Of a stretch of DNA of 64,000 nt, positions 8,281 through 16,228 are shown in pieces. Each line of letters begins with the position of its first letter. Within the stretch, counting starts at the first letter, position 1. The notes below the pieces were generated by a model. The model ran no database searches. It saw nothing but the letters and a program-made list of their open reading frames with translations, and was not told the DNA's origin. The position numbers and the translations under genes are program-made. The stretch is from Synergistaceae bacterium DZ-S4. Lineage in GTDB: Bacteria > Synergistota > Synergistia > Synergistales > Synergistaceae. Where the stretch lies: positions 62,001-126,000 of the forward strand of contig JAPCWD010000001.1 of assembly GCA_025943965.1 (NCBI GenBank), written 5' to 3'.

Positions 8281-8976
8281 CTATATCAAAGCCATCCTGT
8301 ATCTCTTTTCCGGTCTTCCGACCTTACGGTAGGCATACTCAACAATTACCCTCTCATTCATTGTCAGGAACTCGAGGTATCTTCTCGCTGTCGACCTTGA
8401 TATTCCAAGCGCGTCCCCTACTTCCTGTGCAGAGAATGTGTCGTTGTTGTCCCTCAATAAATTCTCCACTTCATTCAAACATTTGAGCTGAAGCCCCTTT
8501 GGTATGGCTCTGTTGTTTGCCCAGGAAGGGTCTCTCGCCCTCAGGGAGACAAGGGTATCGAGGTCTTCCTGCTGCCACGGCCTCGTCCTTCCCGTCAGGC
8601 TCTGGTGGTAAATGTGATAGTTGCGCAGTGCAAGCCTGAGCCTTTCAAAGGAGAAGGGTTTGATGAGATACTCAAATACTCCCTGGCAAAGAGCCTTCCT
8701 TACAAGGTTGGGATCCTCTCCCGACGATGCGACTATAAAGTCAGTCCTCGGAAATTCCTTGCGAAGTTCGTCAAGTCCCTCCAGTGCGTTAAAATCTTTC
8801 AGGTAAAGATCCAAAAGGACCAGATCTGCCTCGACACATCTCAAAGACTCGAACATCTGCGTACCGCTTGAAACACATTTTAGTACGGTAAAAGCAGATT
8901 CGGTAGCGATAAGATCTGAATACAACTTCTGCAGCAGCGGATCTGCTTCAGCTATCAGGACTCTTAAAATTCGCAA
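8281..8976 (-). CDS. Response regulator of the CitB/DcuR type
   Basis: A 231-residue two-domain regulator. The N-terminal receiver has the acidic pocket (I-A-E-A-D), the phospho-acceptor Asp in L-V-L-L-D-L-Y and the conserved Lys in Y-L-I-K-P-F. The C-terminus has a helix-turn-helix (A-Q-E-V-G-D-A-L-G-I-S-R-S-T-A-R-R-Y-L) as in regulators of citrate/C4-dicarboxylate metabolism. Start is TTG at 8976 behind AGGAGGAA. No sensor kinase is adjacent, so it is an orphan here. Its leader carries the second copy of the structured RNA found upstream of the molybdenum hydroxylase, suggesting shared control. Confidence 0.85.
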   Translation of the reverse strand: MRILRVLIAEADPLLQKLYSDLIATESAFTVLKCVSSGTQMFESLRCVEADLVLLDLYLKDFNALEGLDELRKEFPRTDFIVASSGEDPNLVRKALCQGVFEYLIKPFSFERLRLALRNYHIYHQSLTGRTRPWQQEDLDTLVSLRARDPSWANNRAIPKGLQLKCLNEVENLLRDNNDTFSAQEVGDALGISRSTARRYLEFLTMNERVIVEYAYRKVGRPEKRYRMALI

Positions 8977-9367
8977 ATCATGTTCCTCCTCTTATTAAGG
9001 AATTCACGGGCAGCACATTAAGCTGTTTATTATCCGCTTGTCAGGCACCTGGGAGAGGACAGAACAGGAGGGTACCTTGGTACAGATACCCCAAAGTTTG
9101 CTGTTCCCCCTTTCCAAGTGCGGGAGGCGCCTTCGTTTCCGAAAACACCCATTGGTCTTATGCCGTTGGAAAAGTTCCTTTAGGCAATCCGACTCGGGGA
9201 CGTACAAAACATCAACGGTACTAGACTACATCAAGAAGAGCGATTCCGTCAAGAAAGGGAGAAAATTTAAAAGGTTTATTAAAATCCTATCGTTTAAGTT
9301 GCTCGGGAGTGCATTTTCTGACTCTCTCAAATATAATAGGGAAACAAGAATATAAGGAGGCTTTCCG
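8977..9367. other. Divergent intergenic region between response regulator and methyltransferase
   Basis: 391 bases with no credible coding frame. The minus strand holds the second structured leader (9106-9199), about 130 bases before the response regulator start. Between them is a GGTATC/GGTACC-type hairpin cluster (about 9069-9093) that could serve as an expression platform. On the plus strand TATAAT (9332-9337) lies 30 bases before the methyltransferase start, with no good -35 box. Confidence 0.5.
9106..9199 (-). promoter_or_regulatory. Structured leader RNA, candidate riboswitch (copy 2)
   Basis: This is the compact form of the element at 6789-6921, with UCCCCGAGUC, CCUAAAG, AGACCA-NN-GG, GGAAACGAAGGCG, CCUCCC and UUGGAAAGGGG in the same order and 94 bases between the closing CCCC and GGGG. 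Stem sequences differ from copy 1 while these blocks are kept. It precedes the orphan response regulator. Confidence 0.55.
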
Positions 9368-10129
9368 ATGTCAAATCAATGCTGGGGTCCGGAGATTTAC
9401 AAAAAAGGGGCAGATTTTGTCCCTCTGTTTGGCAGGCCGGTCATCGAACTGCTTGATCCAAAAAAAGAAGAAAAGATCCTTGACCTCGGATGCGGAAACG
9501 GCACCCTGACCAAAGAGCTTGCTGACATGGGATGTGCGGTGACGGGCATTGATACAAGCCCGGAGATGGTCGAGGCAGCAAGGTCCCTCGGCCTGAAAGC
9601 CGAAGTTATGGACGGAGAGCACCTGCATTTCAGAGAGGAGTTTGACGCCGTGATGAGCAATGCGGCGATCCACTGGATGAACGACCAATACGCAGTGGTG
9701 CGAGGCGTATGGAAATCTCTGAAACCCGGCGGACGCTTCGCTGCGGAATGCGGGGGAGAAGGCTGCATAAGGGTTATCCGCGAGGGCATGAAGATCGCAC
9801 TGATCAAACGGGGCATCGACTACAAGGCCAGAAATCCGTGGAAATTCCTCGAACTGGGGGAGTTCTCGAAAATACTGGACAACCAGGGCTTCAAAGTCTC
9901 CTACATTGCAAGGGTAGACAGGCCAACCCCGCTTAAAAACGGACTGAGGTGCTGGCTTGAGGTATTTGCGAACCGTCACACCGAGGGATTCTCAAATGAA
10001 GAAAAGGAACTTTTCTACAAAGAGGTCGAGGATTACTGCAGGCCGATGCTCTACACCGAAGAGAACGGCTGGGTCGCTGACTACGTGAGACTGCGCTTCC
10101 TCGCCCTAAAACCCCGGATCTCCCAATAA
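9368..10129 (+). CDS. Class I SAM-dependent methyltransferase
   Basis: A 253-residue soluble methyltransferase. Motif I is I-L-D-L-G-C-G-N-G-T-L (residues 37-47), followed by the acidic G-I-D-T-S-P loop and the post-motif V-M-S-N-A-A-I-H-W-M typical of trans-aconitate/malonyl-ACP type methyltransferases. The substrate cannot be assigned. ATAAGGAGG precedes the ATG. It is a single-gene unit ended by a hairpin. Confidence 0.82.
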   Translation: MSNQCWGPEIYKKGADFVPLFGRPVIELLDPKKEEKILDLGCGNGTLTKELADMGCAVTGIDTSPEMVEAARSLGLKAEVMDGEHLHFREEFDAVMSNAAIHWMNDQYAVVRGVWKSLKPGGRFAAECGGEGCIRVIREGMKIALIKRGIDYKARNPWKFLELGEFSKILDNQGFKVSYIARVDRPTPLKNGLRCWLEVFANRHTEGFSNEEKELFYKEVEDYCRPMLYTEENGWVADYVRLRFLALKPRISQ

Positions 10130-10147
10130 GAAGAGAATGATTAAGTA

Positions 10148-10184
10148 AGAGGGCTCCCTTTCCGCAAAGGGGCCCTCTCTTTGT
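10148..10184. terminator. Bidirectional intrinsic terminator
   Basis: AGAGGGC...CCTTT pairs with AAAGG...GCCCTCT across a CCGC loop with one bulge, followed by CTTTG. It lies between the methyltransferase (plus) and the convergent DUF3795 gene (minus). Confidence 0.65.
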
Positions 10185-10225
10185 ATGATCTGCACCGGAA
10201 ACGGAAGGCGGCCTCAATAGTTCCC

Positions 10226-10564
10226 TTATCTGCTCCTTATCCTTTCCAGGTTCTTCTTGTATTCCGGGAGGGCCTCCCATATCGTATCGCCCAGGTCACA
10301 TGGAAACTCTTCACAGAAGCCGCAGTGGGGTATGCCGTTCTGAAGCGCGCAAATCCTGACCCTGCATCCGGTGCATGCCACGCTCTTGGCCCCCGGTTCG
10401 GTACATCCCGTACACCTCATCCTTGACGGCAGGATGAAAGATCTGCCTCCGCGGATCTCCTCGGCGGCAGCTATTTTTGAGAGTGTTACCATATCGTTCC
10501 TCTCGGTTGCCCCGCGCGCCTCGCATGAGCCGCAGTCCATGCCGCAGCAGCCTAATATCTCCAT
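10226..10564 (-). CDS. DUF3795 cysteine-rich protein
   Basis: A 112-residue protein with clustered cysteines: C-C-G-M-D-C-G-S-C near the start, then C-T-G-C, C-T-G-C-R-V-R-I-C and H-C-G-F-C-E-E-F-P-C. This spacing is the DUF3795 signature, thought to bind zinc or Fe-S. The function is unknown. The ATG at 10564 shares its A with the stop codon of the upstream B3/4 gene (TGATG), so the two are coupled; an in-frame TTG lies one codon earlier. Confidence 0.8.
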   Translation of the reverse strand: MEILGCCGMDCGSCEARGATERNDMVTLSKIAAAEEIRGGRSFILPSRMRCTGCTEPGAKSVACTGCRVRICALQNGIPHCGFCEEFPCDLGDTIWEALPEYKKNLERIRSR

Positions 10565-11268
10565 CAAGATATCTCTGAAGACGGATAAGCTGAATTGACC
10601 ACTCCGCTTTTAAGCACTCTGCACCCGATCTTTTCAAGCTCGTACGAAAGAGCATCAAGGCCTTCGGCTACGCTTTTCCACTCCGTATCGAAGGCCTGGT
10701 CAACAAGGAAGAGGGCGCTTTCCGTGCTTTCGGAGAGGGAAGCATCTCTTGTGTCACGGTGGTTCCAGAGCCAGCAGCAGACCTTTTCTTGGTCCGCATA
10801 AAGAATGTTTTTCGGAGATACATCGATAACGCTGTCGCCCGCACCAAGCGGGTAGAATTTTTCGCCCTCGAGGCCATAACGAAGCACCAGGTCGCCTCTG
10901 AGCTTTGCGGTATCATGAGCTCCCATGGGAAGGAGGCTTAGCGCCGATACGCAGTCGTAGCAGTCTACAACGTTTGATACGCTCCATATGTCTCCCTTGA
11001 AAGTCCTCCTGAGAAGCGCTTCCAGCGAAGATCTGTACTTACTGGGCTTTACCCCCATCTTCGAATAGACATCACGCCATCCTGCCACATCAGGATGCAG
11101 CATCATCGTATCCTGGGATATCCCTATATCATTCAGCCTTCCGACAAGCCCCCTCTTCATCTTTTCGACATATTCATCAGACGGGGCCACACGGACCTGG
11201 GCAAGGAGCCAACCGATCTTTGCACCCGGGAAAAGCTCGAAAATTTCTCTTTCTATCATCAGTTTCAT
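10564..11268 (-). CDS. B3/B4 tRNA-binding-domain protein (PheT-like fragment family)
   Basis: A 234-residue protein resembling the free-standing B3/4 domain of phenylalanyl-tRNA synthetase beta chain: D-V-x-x-W-R-x-x-Y-x-x-M-G-V-K-P-S-K-Y-R-S-S and later L-P-M-G-A-H-D. Stand-alone members may edit or bind tRNA or amino acids, but their role is not established. It is the first gene of a two-gene unit with the DUF3795 protein. Confidence 0.8.
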   Translation of the reverse strand: MKLMIEREIFELFPGAKIGWLLAQVRVAPSDEYVEKMKRGLVGRLNDIGISQDTMMLHPDVAGWRDVYSKMGVKPSKYRSSLEALLRRTFKGDIWSVSNVVDCYDCVSALSLLPMGAHDTAKLRGDLVLRYGLEGEKFYPLGAGDSVIDVSPKNILYADQEKVCCWLWNHRDTRDASLSESTESALFLVDQAFDTEWKSVAEGLDALSYELEKIGCRVLKSGVVNSAYPSSEIS

Positions 11269-11288
11269 AAGGAATCTTCCTCCTTTGG

Positions 11289-11798
11289 TTATCTGTGATC
11301 TGCATCATTTAGTGATCCTACTCTCCTGCAAAGGACCAGGGCTAGCCATCCGACCGCCCACCCTGCCGCTGTTCCTGCAGCCAAAAGCGGCACTATGTAT
11401 AGGAGTACCCTGATGTCATTCACCATTGCAGCTGCTACCGATACTTGTGCCGCGTTGAAGGCCCATGCCCCCGCGACGCTTATCCACGGCAGGCTGAAGT
11501 CATCCCTGTATTTAATATATATAAAGGACATTACAGATGCCGACATGAGCCCTCCGGCCAGGCTGCAAAGAAGCGCAAACCAGTTTCCTGTCATTACCCA
11601 GGCCAGGAAGACCCTGATCAGCGTTACCGCAAAAGCCTCCTTCACGCCGAGAAGAACGAGTGCGACAAGGGAGAATACGTTTGCAGCGCCAAGCTTTATT
11701 CCAGGGAGAGGCATAGGGAGGTTTCCTTCGAAGATGTTGAAAACCAGTGCAAAGGCAGCAAGTGAACCGGTAATGATCAAATTTTTGAGCTTCATCAC
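11289..11798 (-). CDS. Gx transporter family membrane protein (HepS component I-like)
   Basis: A 169-residue membrane protein with about five hydrophobic segments and the motif L-P-G-I-K-L-G-A-A-N-V-F-S-L near residue 32, which defines the family annotated as Gx transporter or heptaprenyl diphosphate synthase component I. It is similar in type to EetB of Gram-positive flavin-based electron-transfer loci. It overlaps the NusG-domain-II gene by four bases and ends an ApbE / NusG II / Gx operon. The catalytic name is probably historical; a transport role is more likely. Confidence 0.78.
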   Translation of the reverse strand: MMKLKNLIITGSLAAFALVFNIFEGNLPMPLPGIKLGAANVFSLVALVLLGVKEAFAVTLIRVFLAWVMTGNWFALLCSLAGGLMSASVMSFIYIKYRDDFSLPWISVAGAWAFNAAQVSVAAAMVNDIRVLLYIVPLLAAGTAAGWAVGWLALVLCRRVGSLNDADHR

Positions 11799-12181
11799 CA
11801 GGTCACCCCGTCTACTTCTGTTTTGCCTGAGATCCTGATAACAAGCCTGTTAGGCAGGCATACGGCAGAATCTCCCGGCCTCTGGAGCCACCCGCGCTTC
11901 ACACAGTCCTTGTCCGGACAATCCGATGCAATAACCGCGATTTTGCCGTCCTCTGTTTTCAGTACGTTTCGGCCGCCTTTGTATTCGACTGCAAATTCCC
12001 CGGCGGGGTCTCCCTTTTTCAGCAATACCCTCCGCAAAAGCTTACCGTCCTGTATTATTTCTGCATTTAACACATCAGGGGCTTTTGTCAGAAACCTGAT
12101 GCCCCAGACAACACATGAAGCCATGAGTATCACTATGAGGATCTTCAGCATTGCCCTGTCTCCTCGCTTCATTCCCATCAC
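11795..12181 (-). CDS. NusG domain II-containing exported protein
   Basis: A 128-residue protein with one N-terminal membrane segment (I-L-I-V-I-L-M-A-S-C-V-V-W-G) and an extracytoplasmic NusG domain II-like fold, recognised by the late D-C-P-D-K-D-C-V-K-R-G-W-L followed by P-N-R-L-V-I-R-I. Such proteins pair with Gx transporters (EetA/EetB-like). Four-base overlaps on both sides show tight coupling with apbE upstream and the Gx gene downstream. Confidence 0.8.
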   Translation of the reverse strand: MMGMKRGDRAMLKILIVILMASCVVWGIRFLTKAPDVLNAEIIQDGKLLRRVLLKKGDPAGEFAVEYKGGRNVLKTEDGKIAVIASDCPDKDCVKRGWLQRPGDSAVCLPNRLVIRISGKTEVDGVTW

Positions 12182-13275
12182 TGGACCGCCGGCTCTTTTT
12201 TCATATCTGGCGCTTTCAATATAAATTTTTCACTAAGTCCCTTCGTCACATATACAATTGTACCCCCAGTTTTTTTTGCCACGAGGACAGCCTCAATGTT
12301 TTTCAATTCATGCAACAGGGAAATGCCTTTTTCAAAACCCATTACAAAAATCGCTGTACTGAGCGCATCCGCATCCGTAGAATCTTCACTTATTATTGTA
12401 ACTGAGGCCAGGTCTGACTGGGCAGGGTATCCGGTCAAGGTGTCAAAAATGTGATGATATTTCGCCCCCCCTGATTCAAAATATCTCTCATAAGGTCCTG
12501 ATGTAACGACAGAAACATCAGATACTTCAACTATGCCGAAATATTCTCCTCTACGCATGAACGGATGCTGAAGCCCTATCTTCCACTTTCCGGGCCTGGG
12601 AGAGTTCCCAAAGACCGCGATGTTCCCTCCGAGATCGATAAGGCCTGATCGGATGCCCTCTTGTATAAGCAGGGCCCTTACTTTATCTGTGACATATCCC
12701 TTTGCTATTCCCCCAAGATCTATCCTCTGTCCTTTGGCTGTCCGAACGAAGGTCCCGTTCCCTTCATGCGCGACAGAGGTCTTTTTGAAATCTGTCAACT
12801 TAACGGCCTCTTTAAGCCGCTCAGGGTCAGGGATGGCTGCACCCTCAGTTCCTATCCCCCAGAGTTTGACGACTTTTCCTACAGTAGGGTCAAATGCCCC
12901 TCCTGTCCGTTCTGACCATTCAAGCGCCCTTTCCAAAAGGACGGCAGTCTCTTCCGAAACTTTTACAGGGTATTCTCCCGATGCTCTGTTGACGAGCGAG
13001 ATGTCTGAAGAGGGGATATTTACTGAAAGAAGATTTTCCAGCCTTTCTATCTCTTTCATCGACAGATCAAGGGCATTGTTGAGTTTTTCGGTGTCATCCC
13101 CGTAGACGGTGATCCTGACTATCGTGCCAAGTCGGTATGATTCGCCGGAGACTTTTTTCGGAGCCCCCCATCCGAGGCCTCCCATTGCTGCGTACAGCAT
13201 TATCATCAGCAAAACTGTCACAGCAGCAGCGGCTAGATATAATATTGGCCTTGACGCGCCTGCTTTGATGCTCAT
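12178..13275 (-). CDS. apbE: FAD:protein FMN transferase
   Basis: A membrane-anchored ApbE of about 365 residues. After an N-terminal hydrophobic anchor it has G-A-F-D-P-T-V-G, D-L-G-G-I-A-K-G-Y-V-T-D-K and L-I-D-L-G-G-N-I, and a later D-A-D-A-L-S-T-A, all ApbE signatures for Mg/FAD binding. It covalently attaches FMN from FAD to Thr/Ser of exported flavoproteins. A longer frame starts at a TTG at 13305; the ATG at 13275 is chosen because the anchor follows it directly. Its partners suggest flavinylation linked to electron transfer across the membrane; no target flavoprotein is in the window. Confidence 0.88.
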   Translation of the reverse strand: MSIKAGASRPILYLAAAAVTVLLMIMLYAAMGGLGWGAPKKVSGESYRLGTIVRITVYGDDTEKLNNALDLSMKEIERLENLLSVNIPSSDISLVNRASGEYPVKVSEETAVLLERALEWSERTGGAFDPTVGKVVKLWGIGTEGAAIPDPERLKEAVKLTDFKKTSVAHEGNGTFVRTAKGQRIDLGGIAKGYVTDKVRALLIQEGIRSGLIDLGGNIAVFGNSPRPGKWKIGLQHPFMRRGEYFGIVEVSDVSVVTSGPYERYFESGGAKYHHIFDTLTGYPAQSDLASVTIISEDSTDADALSTAIFVMGFEKGISLLHELKNIEAVLVAKKTGGTIVYVTKGLSEKFILKAPDMKKEPAVQ

Positions 13276-13422
13276 ATCTTTCTGCCTGCAGCCTCCGGAT
13301 AACAAAAATTTTTATTATGTGTATATATGCCGGTATTTCATATCAATATCGTGCCTGCACGATATAATTGATCACTTATTGCGAACCTTATGACTAAATT
13401 ACCCGGGGAAGAGATGATACAC

Positions 13423-14133
13423 CTATCTTCTGAAAAGATTCATCGGCAGAGCGCCGTTCTCGGGAAGGTATTTCATTGGATCAAGGGCTGTTCCTTTGGC
13501 GTTTCGGACCTCAAAGTGGAGGTGGTTAGTAGTCGCCCTTCCTGTCCTGCCTACCGTTGCGATCAGATCTCCCCGTCTCACCTTCTGGCCGACCCTTACG
13601 TTCATCGTCGCGCAGTGGGAATAGAGTGTCCACAACTGATCGGAGTGGTTGATTATGATGACCCTGCCGTAGCCTCTGAAACCTTTTCCTCCGTTCGAGG
13701 CCACCTCGACTATACCGTCAAGTGCAGCATATATTGGGGTCCCCTTAGGAGCTACGATATCTATGCCGAAGTGTTTCCTCCTCCCCTTTGAAGCCGTTCT
13801 GCTGAATAGGCTTGAGAGCTCCCCGGAGTTTAGGGGCCACTTCATGTCGCTGATGATAAGGGGAGCGCCTCCGCTGACCATCTCTTCCTCGTCCCATTCG
13901 ATGTCGCCGGGAGAGGCCAGTTTTCTGTACGCCGTTTCGAGCGGATCTTCCTGAAGGGACTGATAATCTATTTCCTTTGCGTGAAGGTGATCAGGAGTAA
14001 AAAGAGTCAAAAGAAGCATCAGACAAAAAAGATAAACTCTCCCGGCCCAAAGACCAAAAAAGTTTTTTATGGGGCTGTATATAATCAAACTGTTACCTGA
14101 ACAGCTTTCATTAACCTTGGTGATGCGACCCAT
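13423..14133 (-). CDS. M23-family peptidase, exported
   Basis: A 236-residue protein with an N-terminal hydrophobic export segment (W-A-G-R-V-Y-L-F-C-L-M-L-L-L-T-L-F) after a long positively charged n-region, then an LytM/M23 domain with zinc motifs H-F-G-I-D-I and H-L-H-F-E and the intervening H-S-D and Y-S-H. It likely cleaves or binds peptidoglycan cross-links, or acts as an envelope regulator. GGGGAGG precedes the ATG. Confidence 0.85.
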   Translation of the reverse strand: MGRITKVNESCSGNSLIIYSPIKNFFGLWAGRVYLFCLMLLLTLFTPDHLHAKEIDYQSLQEDPLETAYRKLASPGDIEWDEEEMVSGGAPLIISDMKWPLNSGELSSLFSRTASKGRRKHFGIDIVAPKGTPIYAALDGIVEVASNGGKGFRGYGRVIIINHSDQLWTLYSHCATMNVRVGQKVRRGDLIATVGRTGRATTNHLHFEVRNAKGTALDPMKYLPENGALPMNLFRR

Positions 14134-14183
14134 CAGAGACCTCCCCGTTGTTGGAGGAACGGTCAGATAATTTTACCACAGAG

Positions 14184-15011
14184 CTATGACCAGGTTCTTG
14201 CCAAAAGTCCGACCATCTCCTCCATTACCCCTGGATCAGCTTTCCCGTATCTGCTGCGGAAAGAGTGGTCCGCACCCTCGATCACGAAATAGTGTTTTTC
14301 GCTCTCCGGAATGCTTGCTTCTCGCAGTACTCCAAGGCAGCTCTCTTCAGAAAAGATCTCATCGCAGCTCCCTCTGAAGGATATCAGCCCTTTGGCTTTT
14401 ACATGTGCGAGCATGTCGGTGTCTATTTCTGAACGAAGGGTGGAAAGGACCGGAAGAGACATCATCCGTTCCTCCACTTCCTTGTAGGCCACAAGTCCGG
14501 TCCCGCTAAGGATGATCCTTTCGGGGAGCGGAGATCCTTCGCCTGCATTACGTTTTATATTGTCAGCTGCCGCTGAAAGGGCAATGATCCCTCCAAGTGA
14601 AAAGCCCCATATCCAGATGGGTCTGTCAGGCATCTCCCCGCTGATTTCGGATATTGCGTTAAAGACGTCCTGCTGCTCCTGTGCGAAGGTTTTTCCGGAA
14701 AAGGCTTCCCTTATCCACAGAGGCACATCATTTGAGAAATCATTCCGGTTCCTGACTTTTCTGCTCGTCTCCACCAGCCATGGAGCATACCCCCGTCCGG
14801 AGAGAAGCTCTGAAAGAAAACGAAACTTGTTGTTTTCGCCCATGTTGGCGCTGCTGTGGACTCCGTGGAGCAGGACCACCTGGACCTCGTTCGGTTCTTT
14901 GGGGGGGAACGATGTCACCCTTACCTCATTATCCCCAAAGGTCCCCGGGACCACGTACTCACGGATATTTGAATGCTCGCGGATCATTTTCATTTTTTTC
15001 ATACCCGACAT
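14184..15011 (-). CDS. Alpha/beta hydrolase
   Basis: A 275-residue alpha/beta-fold hydrolase. The nucleophile elbow is W-G-F-S-L-G-G, the oxyanion region V-L-L-H-G-V-H-S-S-A, and the late I-E-G-A-D-H-S-F supplies the catalytic His. The shape fits serine esterases or acyl-ester hydrolases; the substrate cannot be given. ATG at 15011 is used, with alternative in-frame ATGs a few codons on. Confidence 0.75.
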   Translation of the reverse strand: MSGMKKMKMIREHSNIREYVVPGTFGDNEVRVTSFPPKEPNEVQVVLLHGVHSSANMGENNKFRFLSELLSGRGYAPWLVETSRKVRNRNDFSNDVPLWIREAFSGKTFAQEQQDVFNAISEISGEMPDRPIWIWGFSLGGIIALSAAADNIKRNAGEGSPLPERIILSGTGLVAYKEVEERMMSLPVLSTLRSEIDTDMLAHVKAKGLISFRGSCDEIFSEESCLGVLREASIPESEKHYFVIEGADHSFRSRYGKADPGVMEEMVGLLARTWS

Positions 15012-15015
15012 AAAC

Positions 15016-15042
15016 TAAAAAGAGGGCGGGATCCCGCCCTCT
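15016..15042 (-). terminator. Intrinsic terminator of the phosphate butyryltransferase gene
   Basis: A perfect palindrome at 15021-15042 (arms AGAGGGCGGG and CCCGCCCTCT) is followed on the minus strand by TTTTTAG. It lies about 30 bases after the ptb stop. Confidence 0.75.
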
Positions 15043-15071
15043 CTGTTATGTTTGTTTTCCGGTACAGAGCC

Positions 15072-15992
15072 TTACTTTCCCTGATGAGCTGCAAGGGCAA
15101 CAGCTGAAGCTATGGAGAGGAGCTTTGTTTCAGCTGAGTCCGCGCGGCTTGTCAAAACTACCGGTGCGGCCGCTCCCAGCACTATACCTGCCGTCTTGTT
15201 CTCTGAGAAGTAGACTATCGCCTTTGCAAGCATATTTCCCGACTCAATGTTGGGAACGTGAAGGATATCTGCATATCCGGCAACGTCGCTCTTGATGCCC
15301 TTGTGATGTGCAGATTCCGGGGATACTGCATTGTCGAGGGCGAGGGGCCCGTCAATGATGCATCCTTTGATCTGGCCGCGGCGGCTCATCTGCGTAAGAA
15401 GGGCCGCATCCATCGTAGGAGGCATATCGGGATTCACCACTTCAACGGCTGCGAGGGCGGCTACCTTGGGGCAGCTTACACCGAACGCATGTGCAAGTTC
15501 TACGACGTTCTTAATTATATCGATCTTGATCTTGAGATCCGGATACATGTTGAATGCGGGGTCTGAGATAAAGAAGATCCTGTCATATCCCATTATTTCG
15601 TGGATGTATACGTGAGAGAGAGTCTTGCCTGTACGGAGGCCCTTTTCCTTGTTTAGTATGCCTCTAAGGAAGTTGGCTGTCGCCACCATCCCCTTCATGA
15701 CTATCTGGGCTTGTCCGCCCGATACAAGTTCAACGGCTTTGAGTGCCGCGGCAGCTTCGCCGCCCTTTTCGTCGATTACTTCGTAGTTGGCAAGGTCAAT
15801 GCCGAGCTTATCTGCAACTTCTTTGATCTTGTCCGCGTTGCCTACCAGGAATGCTTCAGCAACGCCGGCTTTGCGCGCGTTCTCTACCGCTTCCATTACC
15901 TCTTCGTCTTCTGCACATGCAACGCTTATCTTCTTGGGGCCTACTTCCTTTGCATACTCAAGCAGCGCACCTAGTGTACGGATCTGTTCCAT
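15072..15992 (-). CDS. ptb: Phosphate butyryltransferase / phosphotransacetylase family
   Basis: About 306 residues. It has the Ptb signature region V-M-K-G-M-V-A-T-A-N-F-L-R-G-I-L and G-L-R-T-G-K-T-L-S-H-V, and ends with L-T-S-R-A-D-S. It transfers an acyl group between CoA and phosphate (butyryl or branched acyl), making acyl phosphate for ATP production during amino acid fermentation. A GTG at 16025 gives a longer frame, but the ATG at 15992 has GGGAGG upstream and fits the usual length, so it is preferred. No butyrate kinase is adjacent. Acyl-chain preference is uncertain. Confidence 0.85.
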   Translation of the reverse strand: MEQIRTLGALLEYAKEVGPKKISVACAEDEEVMEAVENARKAGVAEAFLVGNADKIKEVADKLGIDLANYEVIDEKGGEAAAALKAVELVSGGQAQIVMKGMVATANFLRGILNKEKGLRTGKTLSHVYIHEIMGYDRIFFISDPAFNMYPDLKIKIDIIKNVVELAHAFGVSCPKVAALAAVEVVNPDMPPTMDAALLTQMSRRGQIKGCIIDGPLALDNAVSPESAHHKGIKSDVAGYADILHVPNIESGNMLAKAIVYFSENKTAGIVLGAAAPVVLTSRADSAETKLLSIASAVALAAHQGK

Positions 15993-16165
15993 TTGAGAAA
16001 TGACCTCCCTGGGATGTATTGTCACAGGCTTGTCGCCTGCATTTTACATAAACTCGTGAATTATTATACATGTTTATTCAAGCAGCGTACAACTGCAGCC
16101 AAATTGCAGAATTTTGCGAATATATAAGGTTTTTCTGATAATTCCTGATATCTGAACAATGGCGC

Positions 16166-16212
16166 ATATAAAAAACGTGTGGTACGAACGACGTACCACA
16201 CGTTTTTTATAT
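16166..16212 (-). terminator. Strong intrinsic terminator after hcp
   Basis: Two perfect 21-base arms (16166-16186 and 16192-16212) enclose a 5-base loop; the stem ends in T6 on both strands. It lies 17 bases after the hcp stop. Confidence 0.9.
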
Positions 16213-16228
16213 AAATATTTTCTTTTGC

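Noticed and set aside
9038..9355. 105-codon plus-strand frame
   Set aside because: Runs through the antisense of the structured leader; no start signal.
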